Shown piece by piece: positions 22,423 through 25,578 of a stretch of 25,578 nt of DNA. The DNA comes from Paracoccaceae bacterium. Its GTDB lineage: Bacteria > Pseudomonadota > Alphaproteobacteria > Rhodobacterales > Rhodobacteraceae. The notes beneath the pieces are model-generated. The model searched no databases and was not told the DNA's origin. It worked only from the letters and a program-made list of their open reading frames with translations. Both the position numbers and the translations under genes were made by a program. The DNA lies in NCBI GenBank assembly GCA_902525995.1, contig CABZJG010000006.1, positions 1-25,578 on the forward strand. The letters run 5' to 3'. Position 1 is the stretch's first letter. Each line of letters opens with the position of its first letter.

Positions 22423-24914
22423 TAGATCACCCACCCCTCATCGACGCCCTTGCGAATGGCCTCTACCATCGTCAGACCTTCGCCCTCTTGCAGCGCCGTT
22501 AGACGTTCTGTCGTCTCGCCCTTCGAGGAAAATACACCGATACTAAAGGGGTCCATGATCAAGCGCGCAATGATCCAACCCTCGGACGTGTGAATGGCCA
22601 GTTCGCTGAACAGGCCTTTAACGCTGATGAGCGATTTGAGCAGCGCTTTTTGTGGCGGCTCCAAATCCTCGCGCATGTCAACTTGAGCCGGGCTCTGGCT
22701 CATATAGATTTTTGTGCTGGAATTATCGAGGCAGGCCCGAGCGGCGGGGTTTTCATTAAAGTCGTTGAAGTTTTGTGTGCCGGTAAATAATGCGCCATTA
22801 TATTTGCGCAGCCGGCGCGCAAGACCGCCAATAAAATTTTCCATGCCGGCGCCATGAAGCATATCCCAGGCTTCATCAAAGCAGATAGCCACCCGCTGAG
22901 AGCGCGGCGTGTGGAACATCATCTGATAGCCCATGAACATGACGACTTGCAAAATAACAGGTTGCAAACCGCGCTTTTTCTTCACATGGCTCAGCTCCAC
23001 AACCGTAAACGCACTGTCAAGGCTCAGCGTTGCCTCGCCATTGAACATCTTGCCATAAATGCCGCCGGTGCAAAATCGGGCCAGTTTTTCCACCAGCGGA
23101 TCGTTTTTATGATCCTTATGGCTTTGCTCCGCCAGCGCATCTCGCACCGCATCAATAGACCCGCTGCGCCCTTGCGAGCGCCAGACCTCACCAACAGCCC
23201 GCGCAATCCGGTCTTCTTCAATGCCAACCACTCTGGTTTCGGTGCCGGTGCCGCTTAAATCAACCATTGTGACAACCACATTTGTCACCAGCTCAATCAC
23301 AGATTCTTCAAAGTCCAGAGCGTCTTCTTCGCCAGTTGCAATCTGATCAACAGAGGCCTGTGAGATGACCGAAAATGGATTAAGACACTCTGGCCCACCC
23401 GCGCCAATATCAATGAACGTTCCATCCAGCATATGGGCTGTATTTTTAAACGAATAACCGTCATCAATCACCAAAACGCGCCCGCCGGACGCGGCCACGC
23501 CGCACACCATGTCTTGCATTAAGACCGATTTTCCAGAGCCGGATGTGCCGAGCACACAGACATTGTAATTTTGCTCGGACTTGAAATTGTCAAAAACGCC
23601 GATCTGGCCTTGTCGGCCCACCAGCATTAACCCTTGGACGCCAAAGTTACCCGCAATTTCAAAATGAAGCGGTAAAAATGCAGCCGCAGAAGACCCTTTC
23701 ATCAGCCGCACAGACCCGGCGCGGCGCGCCGAATTTATAAAAGCGGTATCGGCAACCAGTGGCAATGCGCCAAGCGCCATTGGCAAATGCATATATCTGG
23801 TGGGCTTTAATTCTACGCCCTGTTTCGCATAAAGCCCGATGACGCGCTGCAAGGCGCGCTCGGCGGCGGTGACATCGCCCTTTGCATAGGCCACAACGCT
23901 GTGGACCGTATGGAAAATCTTTCCGCCATTTTGAAACTCCTGCGCCACACGGTCCAGTTCCTCACGTATTATGGGCACGTTTTTCATGAACCGTCCGACA
24001 CCGGACTTGGTTGAATAATGCTCCAGAATGCCGCGCTTTTTTAAAATCTTGCCTTCCCCTGCCCCCTTGCTTTCGCAATACATCAACATGGACTGCAAAA
24101 CGGGCCCCTTTGGTCCGCCAATGGCATCAAAACTGGACCCAAAAAGCGCCCGGCCAAAATCAAAGCTCCACTGGCTAGGATAAGCTGTGACAACGCCAAC
24201 AGCGGCACTGACGTTCTCGGTGCCCTCAAGTCGCAAGCCTTCGCGCGTGCGCTCAATACACACGCCGCAAATTTGCTCTGACAAAGACAGATTTGGATCA
24301 TACCTCTTTGAGATGCCCTTTGCCGCAGCGCTGGTTGAGTTCAATGCCAAAAGCAAAAAGGATAAAAACGCATCCGGCTCCACACGCTTTGAGACACTAA
24401 AAGTCACTTCAAGCGCCGTACGCAGATCTTCAAAGCTTTTTAACCGTGCAGGGCTGGCGATTTTAGGCGTCCAAACCGCCAGAAGAATTCGCACATCAAA
24501 AGGCACAGGCGCGCGCTCATCCACTGACCCGTAAGCCATAGCTTGCGTATGGGCCACACGCGATGTGACCATCTCGTCAAAAACATCACTCGTACCTTCG
24601 CGAACCTGCTTCCAGTGATCGGTAAAATTCGACAGATTTGGCGAGCGGTAATTGACCACCTGCACAAATGTATGCGGCGGGACATTCGAGGCGATTAAAT
24701 TTACAATAGAGCTCAGTAAAGCATCATCACTTTTGTTGCCCGTGATGTCGAGCAAAAACCCAAAGCCGTTTTCAAGGCCGTAAAATTCGCGCTCGGGATC
24801 AAATGAGCGAAACGGTACAAATGAAGACAGCGCATCGGGAAACAGGCTCTCAAGCGTTTCGCCGTGCTCAATATCCCCAAACATCTTACCCATGATGTCG
24901 TCAAAAATACTCAA
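22422..24914 (-). CDS. traC: TraC: F-type T4SS ATPase (VirB4 family)
   Basis: The cytosolic ATPase that energises pilus assembly, about 830 residues (F TraC is 875). Walker A is GTSGSGKS at about 456-463 and Walker B is RVAICFDEAW at about 674-683, with the following LARRLRKYNGALFTGTQNFNDF segment typical of VirB4 proteins. The start is called at TTG (24914). GGAG lies exactly eight bases upstream, and TTGA overlaps the traV stop. A GTG nine bases earlier (24923) has no properly placed ribosome site. Confidence 0.97.
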   Translation of the reverse strand: MSIFDDIMGKMFGDIEHGETLESLFPDALSSFVPFRSFDPEREFYGLENGFGFLLDITGNKSDDALLSSIVNLIASNVPPHTFVQVVNYRSPNLSNFTDHWKQVREGTSDVFDEMVTSRVAHTQAMAYGSVDERAPVPFDVRILLAVWTPKIASPARLKSFEDLRTALEVTFSVSKRVEPDAFLSFLLLALNSTSAAAKGISKRYDPNLSLSEQICGVCIERTREGLRLEGTENVSAAVGVVTAYPSQWSFDFGRALFGSSFDAIGGPKGPVLQSMLMYCESKGAGEGKILKKRGILEHYSTKSGVGRFMKNVPIIREELDRVAQEFQNGGKIFHTVHSVVAYAKGDVTAAERALQRVIGLYAKQGVELKPTRYMHLPMALGALPLVADTAFINSARRAGSVRLMKGSSAAAFLPLHFEIAGNFGVQGLMLVGRQGQIGVFDNFKSEQNYNVCVLGTSGSGKSVLMQDMVCGVAASGGRVLVIDDGYSFKNTAHMLDGTFIDIGAGGPECLNPFSVISQASVDQIATGEEDALDFEESVIELVTNVVVTMVDLSGTGTETRVVGIEEDRIARAVGEVWRSQGRSGSIDAVRDALAEQSHKDHKNDPLVEKLARFCTGGIYGKMFNGEATLSLDSAFTVVELSHVKKKRGLQPVILQVVMFMGYQMMFHTPRSQRVAICFDEAWDMLHGAGMENFIGGLARRLRKYNGALFTGTQNFNDFNENPAARACLDNSSTKIYMSQSPAQVDMREDLEPPQKALLKSLISVKGLFSELAIHTSEGWIIARLIMDPFSIGVFSSKGETTERLTALQEGEGLTMVEAIRKGVDEGWVI

Positions 24915-25306
24915 GGCCGCCACTCCGCATCCCGAAGAACAGCCCCCACAAAGCGGGCCTCATGTAAAATGCCGTCCTCAAAATAGGGCGCGATCCAAAT
25001 GGACCCCACAACCTCAGGCGTGCGATAGGCCGCCAGATCATAGGCATGACCGCCATCGCGCATGGCAAGCGCACTCTTGCCAAGGGCAAGCGTGCCCTGG
25101 CTGAGCGATTTTGCCGCGCCATCTGCCGGACGCTCCGCAAGAGCGCGCCGGCCCGCATCCTCTGTGCCATCTACAGCGTCAATACTCACGCATGGGGTGC
25201 CAACTTGCGCGCTGCACAGAAAATCACTTTCCGTATTTGACGCGCAGCCCGTTAAATTCATCGCTGCTGTCACACAAAGGGCTGTTGTTAAGATTTTCTG
25301 TCTCAT
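24911..25306 (-). CDS. traV: TraV: outer-membrane lipoprotein of the T4SS core
   Basis: A 131-residue lipoprotein (F TraV is 171). The lipobox is LTGC with the acylated cysteine at residue 21. The family cysteine pair lies in FLCSAQVGTPCVS, and the conserved ending VGSIWIAPYFEDGILHEA closes the protein. TraV anchors the TraB/TraK core complex in the outer membrane. The ATG overlaps the traB stop (ATGA), and the stop overlaps the traC start. Confidence 0.94.
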   Translation of the reverse strand: MRQKILTTALCVTAAMNLTGCASNTESDFLCSAQVGTPCVSIDAVDGTEDAGRRALAERPADGAAKSLSQGTLALGKSALAMRDGGHAYDLAAYRTPEVVGSIWIAPYFEDGILHEARFVGAVLRDAEWRP

Positions 25307-25578
25307 TTTATTTTCACCCCTTTTGTCAGGACAAGCTCAACCTTTGTTCCCGCATAAAGGGAGATGACAGGCTGATATTGCTCGGCGCGCTCGATGTAAT
25401 ATTCCGCAAGGCTTTGCGCGGCTGTGCCAAATCCATTGCCCACGGCCGAGGTTCCAGCGCCGCGCAAAAGCTGCTCCATGGACGCATTGTCTTGCGCGGT
25501 TGCACCGGCGCCTGCCGAGGCCACGGATTGGCCAAGGCCGCCAAGCGTGCCGGCAATCATCGCGTTTGTGACAAGTCC
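25303..25578 (-). CDS. traB: TraB, C-terminal end only
   Basis: The last 91 residues of TraB (VirB10 family), the inner-to-outer-membrane scaffold of the channel; the start lies beyond the right edge. The visible part shows the Gly-rich helical segment (GLVTNAMIAGTLGGLG) and the ending LAEYYIERAEQYQPVI followed by a VELVLTKGV strand, as in other TraB proteins. The stop overlaps traV. Confidence 0.92.
   Translation of the reverse strand, partial: GLVTNAMIAGTLGGLGQSVASAGAGATAQDNASMEQLLRGAGTSAVGNGFGTAAQSLAEYYIERAEQYQPVISLYAGTKVELVLTKGVKIK

Noticed and set aside
1..25578. CRISPR arrays, tRNA or rRNA genes, insertion sequences
   Set aside because: No direct-repeat array, tRNA-like clover or transposase frame was seen; coding sequence fills nearly the whole window.

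Overview
The window holds most of a conjugative transfer region of the F type (a type IV secretion system with F-pilus and mating-pair stabilisation genes) and its DNA-processing genes. All but one of the genes lie on the minus strand, so transcription runs from the right end to the left. The hallmark families (TraB, TraV, TraC, TrbI, TraW, TraU, TrbC, TraN, TraF, TraH, TraG, TraD and a MobF relaxase TraI) show a Gram-negative host. The moderately high GC content, the S26 peptidase inside the tra operon, the DUF1173-like gene and the overall style suggest an alphaproteobacterium, but this is inference. Nothing here tells a plasmid from an integrative conjugative element: no replication, partition, integrase or oriT element was recognised.

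Region 1 (25578 to 10988, minus strand) is the transfer apparatus. Its order is the C-terminal end of traB, then traV, traC, trbI, an S26 signal peptidase, traW, traU, trbC, traN in two parts, a TrbB-like thioredoxin, traF, traH and traG. Almost every junction is a stop/start overlap of 1 to 16 bases. The end of traG is unusual: it carries a SleB/CwlJ-type cell-wall hydrolase domain.

Region 2 (10325 to 10982) is one plus-strand gene for a membrane protein. It is wedged head-to-tail against traG (stop codons 5 bases apart) and divergent from the next minus-strand gene. The 55 bases between the divergent starts are the largest gap in the window and the only obvious site for an internal promoter.

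Region 3 (10324 to 5321, minus strand) codes for a DsbA-like periplasmic thiol oxidoreductase, a lipoprotein, a DUF1173-like protein, a small unknown protein and the coupling protein TraD. Region 4 (5308 to 1) codes for the relaxase-helicase TraI, followed by four unknown genes. These are a putative ribbon-helix-helix/coiled-coil protein, a small basic protein, an AT-rich lipoprotein, and a Gly/Asn/Glu/Ser-rich protein that runs off the left edge.

Together the genes provide the energy and membrane core (TraC, TraB, TraV), pilus assembly (TraW, TrbC, TraU, TraF, TraH, TrbI, peptidase), mating-pair stabilisation (TraN, TraG), disulfide formation for the cysteine-rich periplasmic parts (TrbB-like, TraF with CxxC, DsbA-like), and DNA nicking, unwinding and delivery (TraI, TraD). 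Points of most interest are the TraG-hydrolase fusion, the divided TraN with an exactly spaced cysteine repeat, the counter-transcribed membrane gene, and a recurring use of TTG starts with an identical 8-base Shine-Dalgarno spacing.
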